Assembly (NCBI RefSeq): GCF_003854275.1
Contig: NZ_QTQP01000034.1
Span: 21,450-85,449 of the forward strand
DNA from: Burkholderia sp. Bp8963
GTDB lineage: Bacteria > Pseudomonadota > Gammaproteobacteria > Burkholderiales > Burkholderiaceae
Direction: 5' to 3'
DNA: 64,000 nt
The notes under the pieces are model-generated. The model worked only from the letters and a program-made list of their open reading frames with translations, was not told the origin of the DNA and searched no databases. Below, piece by piece: positions 52,747 through 60,584 of this stretch (position 1 is the first letter of the stretch; each line of letters begins with the position of its first letter). The position numbers and the translations under genes were made by a program.

Positions 52747-53088
52747 TCACTCGACCGTGATCGTTTCCTTCATGAACGGATGAATGCCGCAGAACACCTT
52801 GTAGACGCCCGGCTTGTCGAACTTGAACGAGTAGGTCTCATCCTCGTCGAGTGCTTTCGAATGGAAGATGCCGGCGTCGTTGACGATGGTGTGCGGCTCC
52901 GCGTCGAGATTCTTCCATGTGAGCGTCGTGCCCGCCTTGATCGTGGTGGACATCGGCGAAAACATGAAATTCTTGATCGTGACGACCGTGTCACCGGTGT
53001 TCTGCGCGAATGCCGGGACGGCGGTGCCGCACGCCGCGAAGCCCAGCGCGGCGGCGATCAGGAAGCGGGATGAAGGCTTGTGGTTCAC
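52747..53088 (-). CDS. Exported cupredoxin-like protein
   Basis: A 113-residue cupredoxin with a signal peptide (cut near 29, AVPAFAQ). The copper ligands are His66 (EPHTI), Cys100, His103 and Met106 (FCGIHPFM), a complete type-1 site of the plastocyanin/pseudoazurin kind. The start is GTG at 53088 with AAGGAG 6 bases before; the frame upstream is Arg-rich. It is 16 bases after the metallophosphoesterase gene on the same strand. Role: periplasmic electron carrier or copper sensor; the partner is unknown. Confidence 0.87.
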   Translation of the reverse strand: MNHKPSSRFLIAAALGFAACGTAVPAFAQNTGDTVVTIKNFMFSPMSTTIKAGTTLTWKNLDAEPHTIVNDAGIFHSKALDEDETYSFKFDKPGVYKVFCGIHPFMKETITVE

Positions 53089-53104
53089 GATGCACTCCTT
53101 GCGC

Positions 53105-54049
53105 TTAACTGAGGGTCGAGTCGTGCAGCGCCGACGCCGCGGGATGGCCGGCAATCGCGACGGTGGTCACGCCGAGCATTTTCGCGAGCTGGTCGCGCGG
53201 CACCGTGAGCGGCACGGGGCCGGGGCCGTTGCCGGCGGTCGGCTGCGGGAACGCGGTCGAGCGGGCGGTGTGGAACGTGATGTTGCCTTCGACCTTCGAA
53301 ACGATCTGATGGATATGTCCGTTCAGCACCGTAACCGAGCCGAAGCGCTTCAGATAGCCGAGTGCCTGCGGCGCGTCACCGGTTCCCCAGCCCCACGGTT
53401 CGTAGATCGTCCACATCGGCATGTGCGAGAACACGACGATCGGCGTGCTCGACGAGCGGCCCTTGAGATCCTGTTCGAGCCACGCGAGCTGGTCGGTGCC
53501 GAAGCTGCCGAGCCCGTTCGGCTTGAAGTGCATCACATTGACGAGCGCAATGAAATGCACGCCGTCGTGATCGAAGCTGTAGTAGCCGCGATTGTCCGAC
53601 GCCTTGCCGAAGCGGCTGAAATACTCGGCGCCGTTGCCGTCGGTCACGTCGTGCTCGCCCGGAACCGTATGAAGCTCGGAAATCGTCAAGCCGGACAGCA
53701 GCTGCGACGCAAGATCGAATTCCGCCGCTTTCGACAGGTGCGTGATGTCGCCGGTGTGGATCGTCAGCGCCGGCTTGTCGGGCATGCCGTTGACGAGGTC
53801 GATCGTGCGCTGGAGCGTGCTCGCGACGTCGGGGTTGGCTTCCTTGTTGAAGCCGATGTGCGAGTCGCTGATCTGCAGGAACAGCGGTTTGCCGAGGTTC
53901 GCGGGCGGCGCGCCTCCCTGTTGCGCCATTGCCAGATCGAACGGCGCGAGGACGCCGCCCGACAGCGTGAAGAGCGTCCCGAGGCCACCGAAGGCCATGC
54001 ACTGCAGGGCTTTCCGGCGGGACGGGTTCGATGGATTCGATGATGACAT
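53105..54049 (-). CDS. Tat-exported metallophosphoesterase
   Basis: A 314-residue calcineurin-like phosphoesterase. The N-terminus is Tat-like (SRRKALQCM, 10-18, then a hydrophobic stretch to about 42). Metal ligands visible are Asp62 and His64 (SDSHIG), Asp101 (GDITH), GEHD at 131-134, FSHMP and NGHIH. The usual GNHD reads GEHD, so the bridging Asn is Glu. It is the first gene of an operon with the cupredoxin and has an ECF-type promoter upstream. Substrate unknown. Confidence 0.87.
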   Translation of the reverse strand: MSSSNPSNPSRRKALQCMAFGGLGTLFTLSGGVLAPFDLAMAQQGGAPPANLGKPLFLQISDSHIGFNKEANPDVASTLQRTIDLVNGMPDKPALTIHTGDITHLSKAAEFDLASQLLSGLTISELHTVPGEHDVTDGNGAEYFSRFGKASDNRGYYSFDHDGVHFIALVNVMHFKPNGLGSFGTDQLAWLEQDLKGRSSSTPIVVFSHMPMWTIYEPWGWGTGDAPQALGYLKRFGSVTVLNGHIHQIVSKVEGNITFHTARSTAFPQPTAGNGPGPVPLTVPRDQLAKMLGVTTVAIAGHPAASALHDSTLS

Positions 54050-54121
54050 GGGGGCCTCACAAGCGAATGGTGGGAACCGGACGGCCGGGTCGTCCGCGGA
54101 GAAACCGGCACCTTCTGCACG

Positions 54122-54151
54122 TGATACCGGTGTGCAACGGGTTTTATTCCC
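54122..54151 (-). promoter_or_regulatory. ECF-type promoter before metallophosphoesterase/cupredoxin operon
   Basis: On the minus strand GGGAATA (54151-54145), 17 bases, then GTATCA (54127-54122). It shares the -35 and spacing with the sigma gene's own promoter. The leader to the ATG at 54049 is about 65 bases. Confidence 0.6.
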
Positions 54152-54288
54152 ACTATGCGTGCGGGTGGCGTCCGGGAGGCGGCGAACGCGGAGTGCTGCC
54201 GTGATGCGGCGAGACGCGATGTAATGCGGCGCGGTCAGCCGTTCGTAAGCATCATGCGAGGCCGGGGCCGGCTTCCCCGTCAAGCCGC

Positions 54289-54669
54289 CTAGACAGCATC
54301 CAGACAGTCCGCGAGGATCATTGCGCCAGCATTCCCCGGCGTCGACCCGAGCAGTTGCGGCGCATAAACGCTGTCGCCGATCTCGATCGGCCGTCCGGAC
54401 AGCGCACACGCGCCGCGCCGCCGCGTGGTGAACAGCCGCCATTTCTGATAACCGTAATGCCCGGTACACGCGTCGCACCACGAAATCATCACGCAATCGG
54501 GCGCCGGCCGTTCGAGCACGCCGATCGTCGGCCGGCTCGACGGGTTCCACGCCGGCAGTTTGTCGCGTGTCGTGCTGCGTCGCCGATCCGCCGCCGACCA
54601 CAATGGCGGCATGCCGATGCTGCCGATTTCCGCGACGGTTCGAAGCCAGGGCGCTGCGCTGTCATCCAT
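54289..54669 (-). CDS. DUF3331 protein
   Basis: A 126-residue protein with the DUF3331 core CVMISWCDACTGHYGYQKWRL and ACALSGRPIEIGDSVYAP; four cysteines in the core (SWCDAC, ACALSG) may bind metal or FeS. I know this family chiefly from Burkholderiaceae; the function is unknown. AAGGAC precedes the ATG. It follows a truncated NDH-2-like frame on the same strand by 18 bases and is probably co-transcribed from the TetR-controlled promoter. Confidence 0.75.
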   Translation of the reverse strand: MDDSAAPWLRTVAEIGSIGMPPLWSAADRRRSTTRDKLPAWNPSSRPTIGVLERPAPDCVMISWCDACTGHYGYQKWRLFTTRRRGACALSGRPIEIGDSVYAPQLLGSTPGNAGAMILADCLDAV

Positions 54670-54687
54670 GATGTCAGTCCTTTCGAG

Positions 54688-54825
54688 TCACACGTGCGTC
54701 GGGCTGCGGTCGATCCACGTGACTTCCGTGCGACCGGGGCGGCCGAGCCGTTCGCCGAGGCGGGTCGCGAGTTGCAAACCGGCGATGCCGCCGCCGGCGA
54801 TGACGATGCGGAGGGGTTCTGACAT
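54688..54825 (-). pseudogene. Truncated type-II NADH dehydrogenase-like N-terminus
   Basis: Forty-five residues read MSEPLRIVIAGGGIAGLQLA and continue to RTEVTWIDRSPTHV before TGA. This is the FAD-binding start of NDH-2 oxidoreductases, where THVWKP and about 380 more residues normally follow. The remaining body is absent; the next gene starts 18 bases later. The promoter, ribosome site region and TetR operator are intact, so the stub is probably still transcribed. It is an end-truncated relic or a deletion scar. Confidence 0.75.
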
Positions 54826-54832
54826 GGTTAAA

Positions 54833-54846
54833 TCATCACGTGATGA
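54833..54846. promoter_or_regulatory. 14-bp perfect palindrome, TetR operator candidate
   Basis: TCATCACGTGATGA lies 7 bases before the NDH-2-like ATG, at or just after the expected transcript start, and in front of the divergent TetR gene. Confidence 0.6.
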
Positions 54847-54856
54847 ATAAGGTATG

Positions 54857-54886
54857 ATCCTAGCGCTTCGATGCTTGACGTGTCAA
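54857..54886 (-). promoter_or_regulatory. Sigma-70 promoter for the NDH-2 stub/DUF3331 genes
   Basis: On the minus strand TTGACA (54886-54881), 18 bases, then TAGGAT (54862-54857). The palindrome at 54833-54846 lies just downstream. The region 54866-54892 also has CTTCGAT/ATCGAAG arms. Confidence 0.5.
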
Positions 54887-54969
54887 TCGAAGGGGGTGAC
54901 CGTCCGGTTCCGGAATGCGGGGCGGACGCATGGTCGAGGCAAGTTAATACAGGAACGGAGCAGGAAAAC

Positions 54970-55623
54970 GTGGATGAAGTCTCTGAGCGGTCGCCGGCGA
55001 AGCGGCGCGCGCGCGGGCGGCCGCTGCCGGGCGCATCCGTCGGGCCGGACGTGATTTTGCGGGCGGCCCGCGGAATGTTTGCAAAACGTGGCTACGACGC
55101 GACGAGCGTGCGTGAGATCGCGCGCGAACTCGATGTAGATGCGGCGCTGATCGCGCACCATTTCGGGAGCAAGGAAACGCTGTGGCTCGCGGTCGTCGAG
55201 CAGATCGCGGAGCTGGCTGCGCCGCTGTTCGACGCGCAGCGCGCGTTGCGCACGTCGTCGCTGTCACGCCGGGCGCGCGTCGAGCGCGCGCTGGAACTGG
55301 GCATCGACATGGTGTTCGCCGAGCCGGATATCGGGATGTTCTTCTCGACCGCCACGACGGAGCAGGGCGAGCGGCTCAACCGGCTGCTCGAGCGGCTCGT
55401 GCGTCCATATCACGCGGTCATGGTGCCGCTGCTGACCGACGCGGCCGAAGCCGGGGAAATCACGATGACGGATCCCGACGTGATGTTCTTCATGCTCGAA
55501 AACGCGATCGGCACGACGGTCGCGTACAGCCATCTGATGCACGAATTCACGTCGCTGCCGACGCGTCCGCAGCAATTCAAGGAAGCCGTGCTCGCGACGG
55601 CGATCAACCTGCTGGGGCGCTGA
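54970..55623 (+). CDS. TetR-family transcriptional regulator
   Basis: A 217-residue TetR regulator. The helix-turn-helix is about 22-70 (PDVILRAARGMFAKRGYDATSVREIARELDVDAALIAHHFGSKETLW in parts), with a ligand-binding C-terminus. The GTG at 54970 is chosen with GGAG 9 bases before it; an ATG at 54871 would add a 33-residue leader without family marks. It is divergent from the truncated NDH-2 gene and DUF3331, with the palindrome between. Ligand unknown. Confidence 0.8.
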   Translation: MDEVSERSPAKRRARGRPLPGASVGPDVILRAARGMFAKRGYDATSVREIARELDVDAALIAHHFGSKETLWLAVVEQIAELAAPLFDAQRALRTSSLSRRARVERALELGIDMVFAEPDIGMFFSTATTEQGERLNRLLERLVRPYHAVMVPLLTDAAEAGEITMTDPDVMFFMLENAIGTTVAYSHLMHEFTSLPTRPQQFKEAVLATAINLLGR

Positions 55624-55628
55624 GCGAC

Positions 55629-55646
55629 GCGGGCCGGCGCGCCCGC
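55629..55646. terminator. Hairpin between convergent TetR and soxR genes
   Basis: GCGGGC pairs with GCCCGC around 6 bases, 5 bases after the TetR stop and 7 bases before the soxR stop. No T-run is seen. Confidence 0.4.
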
Positions 55647-55653
55647 GCGGCCG

Positions 55654-56124
55654 TCAGACGGGTGGCGGATCCCCGAGCCACCGCCGCGCGCCCGGCCCGC
55701 GCCGGCCCGCACGATCGTCGGCGTTCGTCAGCTTGCAGCGCTTCAGCGACAGGCAGCCGCAGCCGATGCATTCGTCGAGATTGATGTACAGCCGCTGCAG
55801 TTCCTCGATCCGGTCCGCGACGCGCTTCTTCCATCCTCGTGACAGCCGCTGCCAGTCCTTGTTGGTCGGCAGCGTGTCGGCCGGCAGGCTCACGAGCTGC
55901 TCGGCGATCTCGTCGAGCGAATAGCCGATCTTCTGCGCGAACACGATGAAGGCGATGAGCCGCAGCACCGAGCGCGGATAGTGGCGATGGCTCGAGCCGT
56001 TGCGCTGCGAGCGGATCAACCCGCGCGACTCGTAGAAGCGCAGCGTCGACGCGGGTACGCCGCTGCGCGCGGCCACTTCGCGAATCGACAGCAGCGGCCA
56101 TTTCGTCTCTTCGGTGATACCCAT
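55654..56124 (-). CDS. soxR: Redox-sensitive transcriptional activator SoxR
   Basis: A 156-residue MerR-family activator. The helix-turn-helix is about 12-50 (LLSIREVAARSGVPASTLRFYESRGLI), and the [2Fe-2S] cysteines are Cys119, Cys122, Cys124 and Cys130 (CIGCGCLSLKRC). Oxidation by redox-active compounds switches it on. In non-enteric bacteria it controls efflux rather than SoxS. It is divergent from an RND efflux operon, and a typical SoxR box lies between. GGAGG precedes the ATG. Confidence 0.92.
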   Translation of the reverse strand: MGITEETKWPLLSIREVAARSGVPASTLRFYESRGLIRSQRNGSSHRHYPRSVLRLIAFIVFAQKIGYSLDEIAEQLVSLPADTLPTNKDWQRLSRGWKKRVADRIEELQRLYINLDECIGCGCLSLKRCKLTNADDRAGRRGPGARRWLGDPPPV

Positions 56125-56142
56125 GCAAGCCTCCGGGAATTC

Positions 56143-56173
56143 TTGACTTAAAGTTAACTTCAACTTTTAAGCT
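56143..56173 (+). promoter_or_regulatory. SoxR box and 19-bp-spaced promoter of the efflux operon
   Basis: TTGACT (56143-56148), 19 bases, TAAGCT (56168-56173): the lengthened spacer is typical of MerR/SoxR-activated promoters. The palindrome AAGTTAACTT (56151-56160) in the spacer is the centre of the known SoxR box. Confidence 0.75.
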
Positions 56174-56203
56174 ACGCGGCAGTTTAACGTACCGCGAGGC
56201 TCC

Positions 56204-57397
56204 ATGCTCTCTTTTCCTGTCCGCAAGACGCCGTTCTGGGGCGCCGTCTGCGCGCTCCTGCTTGCGTTGTCCGGTTGTCATGAACGCAATGACGGTCCGC
56301 CGGCCCAATCCCCGCCCGAAGTCGGCATCGCGACGATCGCACCGCGTACCGTGCGTCTCGCCGACGAGTTCAACGGCCGTGTCGAGGCAGTCGACGCGGT
56401 CGAATTGCGGCCGCGCGTGAGCGGCTATCTGCAGCGCGTCGCGTACAAGGAGGGCGATCTCGTGCCGCAAGGCACGGTGCTGTTCGTGATCGATCCGCGT
56501 CCGTACCGGATCGCGCTCGATCGCGCCACCGCGCAGCGCCAGCGGGCGCGCGCGGCGGCCAGCCTCGCGCAGGTGCAGCTCAAGCGCGTGCAGACCCTGA
56601 TCGACGCGCACGCGACGTCGCAGGAGGAACTCGACAACGCGCACGCGACCGATGCGCAGGCGCGCGCGGACCTGCAGGCGGCGGAAGCCGCCGTCGCCGA
56701 CGCGCAGCTCAACCTCGGCTTCACCGAAGTGCGTGCGCCGATCGCGGGCCGCGTCGGCCGTGCGCTCGCGACGGTCGGCAACCTCGCGCGCGCCGACGAC
56801 ACGCTGCTGACCACGGTCGTGTCGCAGGATCCCGTCTACGTGTACTTCGATTGCGACGAGCAGAGCTACCTGCGCTACAACGCGCGGCGCGCCGACCCGG
56901 CGCATCGCGCGATCGGCGCCGATCCGGTGCGCGTCGGCCTCGCGAACGAGACGGGTTTCCCGCACGCGGGCACGGTCGATTTCCTCGACAACCGGCTCGA
57001 CCCGGCCACGGGCACGATCCGTGCGCGCGTGCGCCTGTCCAACGCGGACCACACGTTCACGCCGGGGCTCTACGCGCGCGTGCAGCTCGTCAGCGGCCGC
57101 GACCAGGATGCGCTGCTGGTCGACGACAAGGCGGTGCTGACCGACCAGGACCGCAAGTACGTGTACGTGGTCGGCGCGGGCGACAAGGCGCTGCGCCGCG
57201 ACGTGACGATCGGCCGCGCGCTGGACGGCGAGCGGATCATCGAGAAGGGGCTGAAGGCCGGCGACCGCGTGATCGTCGAAGGCGTGCAGCGGATCTACTA
57301 TCCGGGCGCACCGGTGAAGCCGAAGGCGCTCGCCGTGCAACCCGTCGCCGCGACGCTGCCTGCATCCGCCGATGCGGCGGCGCCGGCTGCGCAGTGA
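56204..57397 (+). CDS. RND efflux periplasmic adaptor lipoprotein
   Basis: A 397-residue membrane-fusion protein. It has a lipobox (LALSGC, Cys25), a barrel-sandwich region RVSGYLQRVAYKEGDLVPQGTVLFVIDPRPY in parts (65-105), an alpha hairpin (about 105-170), and the C-terminal barrel. It links the RND pump to the outer-membrane channel. The group resembles MexE/MexH adaptors, and in P. aeruginosa SoxR controls mexGHI-opmD. It is first in the operon, 13 bases before the pump gene. Confidence 0.9.
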   Translation: MLSFPVRKTPFWGAVCALLLALSGCHERNDGPPAQSPPEVGIATIAPRTVRLADEFNGRVEAVDAVELRPRVSGYLQRVAYKEGDLVPQGTVLFVIDPRPYRIALDRATAQRQRARAAASLAQVQLKRVQTLIDAHATSQEELDNAHATDAQARADLQAAEAAVADAQLNLGFTEVRAPIAGRVGRALATVGNLARADDTLLTTVVSQDPVYVYFDCDEQSYLRYNARRADPAHRAIGADPVRVGLANETGFPHAGTVDFLDNRLDPATGTIRARVRLSNADHTFTPGLYARVQLVSGRDQDALLVDDKAVLTDQDRKYVYVVGAGDKALRRDVTIGRALDGERIIEKGLKAGDRVIVEGVQRIYYPGAPVKPKALAVQPVAATLPASADAAAPAAQ

Positions 57398-57410
57398 CGG
57401 GAGGCGCGAT

Positions 57411-60400
57411 ATGGATTTCTCCCGTTTCTTCATCGACCGCCCGATCTTCGCGGTCGTGCTGTCGATCGTCATCTTCGCGCTCGGGCTGATCGCGATTCCG
57501 ATGCTGCCCGCGGGCGAGTATCCGGAAGTGGTGCCGCCGAGCGTGGTCGTGCGCGCGACGTATCCGGGCGCGAACCCGAAGGCCATCGCCGAATCGGTCG
57601 CCGAGCCGCTCGAAGAGGCGATCAACGGCGTCGAAGGGATCATGTACATGAAATCGGTCGCGGGTTCGAACGGCAGCCTGCAGGTGGTCGTCACGTTCGC
57701 GCCGGGCGTCGATCCGGACACGGCCGCGGTGCGCGTGCAGAACCGCGTGAGCCAGGCGCTGTCGCGCCTGCCCGACGAAGTGCGCCAGTACGGCGTGACG
57801 ACGCAGAAGCAGTCGCCGACGCCGCTGATGTACGTGAGCCTCTACTCGCCGGACAACAGCCGCGATTCGCTGTACCTGCGCAACTACCTGACGCTGCACG
57901 TGAAGGACGAGCTGTCGCGGATCACCGGCATCGGCGACGTCGGCGTCAATGGCTCCGGCGACTACGCGATGCGGATCTGGCTCGATCCGAACCGGCTCGC
58001 GTCGCGCGGGCTGACCGCGAGCGACGTGATCGCGGCGGTGCGCGAGCAGAACGTACAGGTGTCGGCGGGCCAGCTCGGCGCGGAACCGTCGCCGAAGCCC
58101 GCCGATTTCCTCGTGTCGATCAACGTGCGCGGCCGCTTGCGCACGGTGCAGGAGTTCGGCGATATCGTGCTGCGCAACGGCGACGACGGCCAGGTCGTGC
58201 GGCTGTCGGACGTCGCGCGGCTCGAGCTCGGCGCGGGCGACTACACGCTGCGCGCGTTCTTCAACGACAAGCATTCGGCCGTGATCGGCGTCTTCCTGTC
58301 GCCGGGCGCGAACGCGCTCGAGGTCGCGAAATCGGTGTACGCGAAGCTCGACGAGCTGTCGAAGCGCTTCCCGCCCGGCATCGCGTACCGGCCCGTGTGG
58401 GACCCGACGGTGTTCGTGCGCGAGTCGATCCGCGCGGTGCAGCACACGCTGATCGAGGCGGTCGTGCTGGTGGTGTTCGTCGTGATCCTGTTCCTGCAGA
58501 CCTGGCGCGCGTCGATCATTCCGCTCGTCGCGGTGCCGGTGTCGGTGGTCGGCACGTTCGCGTGGCTGCTGCTGCTCGGCTACTCGATCAACACGCTGAC
58601 GCTGTTCGGGCTCGTGCTCGCGATCGGGATCGTCGTCGACGATGCGATCGTCGTCGTCGAGAACGTCGAGCGCAACATCGCACAGGGCCTGAGCCCGCGC
58701 GACGCCGCGCACCAGGCGATGCGCGAGGTGTCCGGCCCGATCGTCGCGATCGCGCTGGTGCTGTGCGCGGTGTTCGTGCCGATGGCATTCATGTCGGGCG
58801 TCACGGGCCAGTTCTACCGGCAGTTCGCGGTCACGATCGCGATCTCGACCGTGATCTCGGCCATCAACTCGCTGACGCTGTCGCCGGCGCTGGCCGCGAA
58901 GCTGCTGCGGCCGCATGGCGCGCCGAAGGATGCGCTCACGCGCGCGCTCGACCGCGCGTTCGGCTGGCTGTTCCATCCGTTCAACCGCTTCTTCGAGCGC
59001 AGCTCGGACAGCTATCACGGCGTGGTCACGCGCACGCTGAAGCGCCGCGGTGCGGTGTTCGCGGTCTACGCGGTGCTGCTCGCGGCGACGGCGCTGCTGT
59101 TCAACACGGTGCCGGGCGGTTTCATTCCGGTCCAGGACAAGCTGTACCTGTTCGCGGGCGCGAAGCTGCCGGAAGGTGCGTCGCTGTCGCGCACGAGCGC
59201 GGTGGCCGAGCAGATGATGAAGATCGCGCGCAGCACCGACGGTGTCGAGATGGTGCCGGGTTTCGCGGGGCTGAACGCGCTGCAGGGCGTGAACACGCCG
59301 AACATCACCACGTCGTACATCATCCTGAAGCCGTTCGACCAGCGGCATCGCAGCGCCGCGCAGATCAACGCCGAGCTGAATGCGCGCTTCGCGGGCATCA
59401 GCGGCGGGATCGCGTATGCGCTGTTGCCGCCGCCGATCCAGGGCCTCGGCAACGGATCCGGCTATTCGCTGTATCTGGAGGATCGCGCGGGCCTCGGCTA
59501 CGGCGCGCTGCAGAACGCGCTGTCAGTGTTCCAGGCCGCGGTCGCGAAGACGCCGGGCATGCGCTATCCGGTCAGCTCGTACCAGGCAAACATCCCGCAG
59601 CTCGAGGTGAAGGTCGATCGGCTTAAAGCGAAGGCGCAGGGCGTCGCGCTTACCGATCTGTTCGACACGCTGCAGGTCTATCTCGGCTCGACGTACGTGA
59701 ACGACTTCAACCTGTTCGGGCGCGTCTACCGCGTGATGGCACAGGCGGATGCCGGCCATCGCCAGACCGCGGCGGACATCGCGAACCTGCGCACGCGCAA
59801 TGCGAAAGGCGAGATGGTGCCGATCGGCTCGATGGTGACTGTCGAGCCCACCTACGGGCCGGACCCGGTCGTCCGCTACAACGGTTTTCCGGCTGCGGAC
59901 CTGATCGGCGACGCGGACCCGAAGGTGATGTCGTCGTCGCAGACGATCGCGAAACTTCAGCAGATCGCGAAGGAGGTCCTGCCGCCCGGCATTACGCTCG
60001 AATGGACCGACCTCAGCTACCAGCAGGTCACGCAGAGCAATGCGGCGATCGTCGTGTTCCCGCTCGCAGTGATGCTCGTGTTCCTCGTGCTCGCGTCGCT
60101 GTACGAGAGCTGGACGCTGCCGCTCGCGGTGATCCTGATCGTGCCGGTGTGCATGGCCGCTTCACTGTTCGGCGTGTGGCTGTCGGGCGGCGACAACAAC
60201 GTGTTCGTGCAGGTGGGTCTCGTCGTGCTGATGGGCCTTGCGTGCAAGAACGCGATCCTGATCGTCGAGTTCGCGCGCGAGCTGGAGATCCAGGGCAAGG
60301 GCACCGTCGAAGCCGCGCTCGAAGCGTGCCGCCTGCGGCTGCGCCCGATCGTGATGACGTCGGTCGCGTTCATCGCGGGCTCGGTGCCGCTCCTGATCGG

Positions 60401-60584
60401 CAGCGGCGCGGGCAGCGAGGTGCGTGCGGCCACCGGCATCACCGTGTTCGCGGGGATGCTCGGCGTCACGCTGTTCGGGCTGTTCCTCACGCCTGTGTTC
60501 TATGTGACGATCCGCAAGCTCGCGGGCGGCACGCCGGCCGTCTGGAGCGAACAGCACGGCACCCTCGAAGGAGAAAACCGATGA
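57411..60584 (+). CDS. RND efflux pump, HAE-1 family
   Basis: A 1057-residue inner-membrane proton-driven pump of full length, with MDFSRFFIDRPIFAVVLSI at the start, 12 membrane segments, two large periplasmic domains and the proton-relay helix 4 VVDDAIVVVENVERN (about 409-423). The sequence is closest in look to MexF/MexI-type pumps that extrude redox-active or aromatic drugs. It overlaps the channel gene by ATGA. SoxR control suggests phenazine-like or quinone substrates. Confidence 0.92.
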   Translation: MDFSRFFIDRPIFAVVLSIVIFALGLIAIPMLPAGEYPEVVPPSVVVRATYPGANPKAIAESVAEPLEEAINGVEGIMYMKSVAGSNGSLQVVVTFAPGVDPDTAAVRVQNRVSQALSRLPDEVRQYGVTTQKQSPTPLMYVSLYSPDNSRDSLYLRNYLTLHVKDELSRITGIGDVGVNGSGDYAMRIWLDPNRLASRGLTASDVIAAVREQNVQVSAGQLGAEPSPKPADFLVSINVRGRLRTVQEFGDIVLRNGDDGQVVRLSDVARLELGAGDYTLRAFFNDKHSAVIGVFLSPGANALEVAKSVYAKLDELSKRFPPGIAYRPVWDPTVFVRESIRAVQHTLIEAVVLVVFVVILFLQTWRASIIPLVAVPVSVVGTFAWLLLLGYSINTLTLFGLVLAIGIVVDDAIVVVENVERNIAQGLSPRDAAHQAMREVSGPIVAIALVLCAVFVPMAFMSGVTGQFYRQFAVTIAISTVISAINSLTLSPALAAKLLRPHGAPKDALTRALDRAFGWLFHPFNRFFERSSDSYHGVVTRTLKRRGAVFAVYAVLLAATALLFNTVPGGFIPVQDKLYLFAGAKLPEGASLSRTSAVAEQMMKIARSTDGVEMVPGFAGLNALQGVNTPNITTSYIILKPFDQRHRSAAQINAELNARFAGISGGIAYALLPPPIQGLGNGSGYSLYLEDRAGLGYGALQNALSVFQAAVAKTPGMRYPVSSYQANIPQLEVKVDRLKAKAQGVALTDLFDTLQVYLGSTYVNDFNLFGRVYRVMAQADAGHRQTAADIANLRTRNAKGEMVPIGSMVTVEPTYGPDPVVRYNGFPAADLIGDADPKVMSSSQTIAKLQQIAKEVLPPGITLEWTDLSYQQVTQSNAAIVVFPLAVMLVFLVLASLYESWTLPLAVILIVPVCMAASLFGVWLSGGDNNVFVQVGLVVLMGLACKNAILIVEFARELEIQGKGTVEAALEACRLRLRPIVMTSVAFIAGSVPLLIGSGAGSEVRAATGITVFAGMLGVTLFGLFLTPVFYVTIRKLAGGTPAVWSEQHGTLEGENR

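Noticed and set aside
57237..59348. Long minus-strand open frame across the RND pump gene
   Set aside because: Antisense shadow of the adaptor/pump genes with Arg/Asp/His-rich low-complexity composition.
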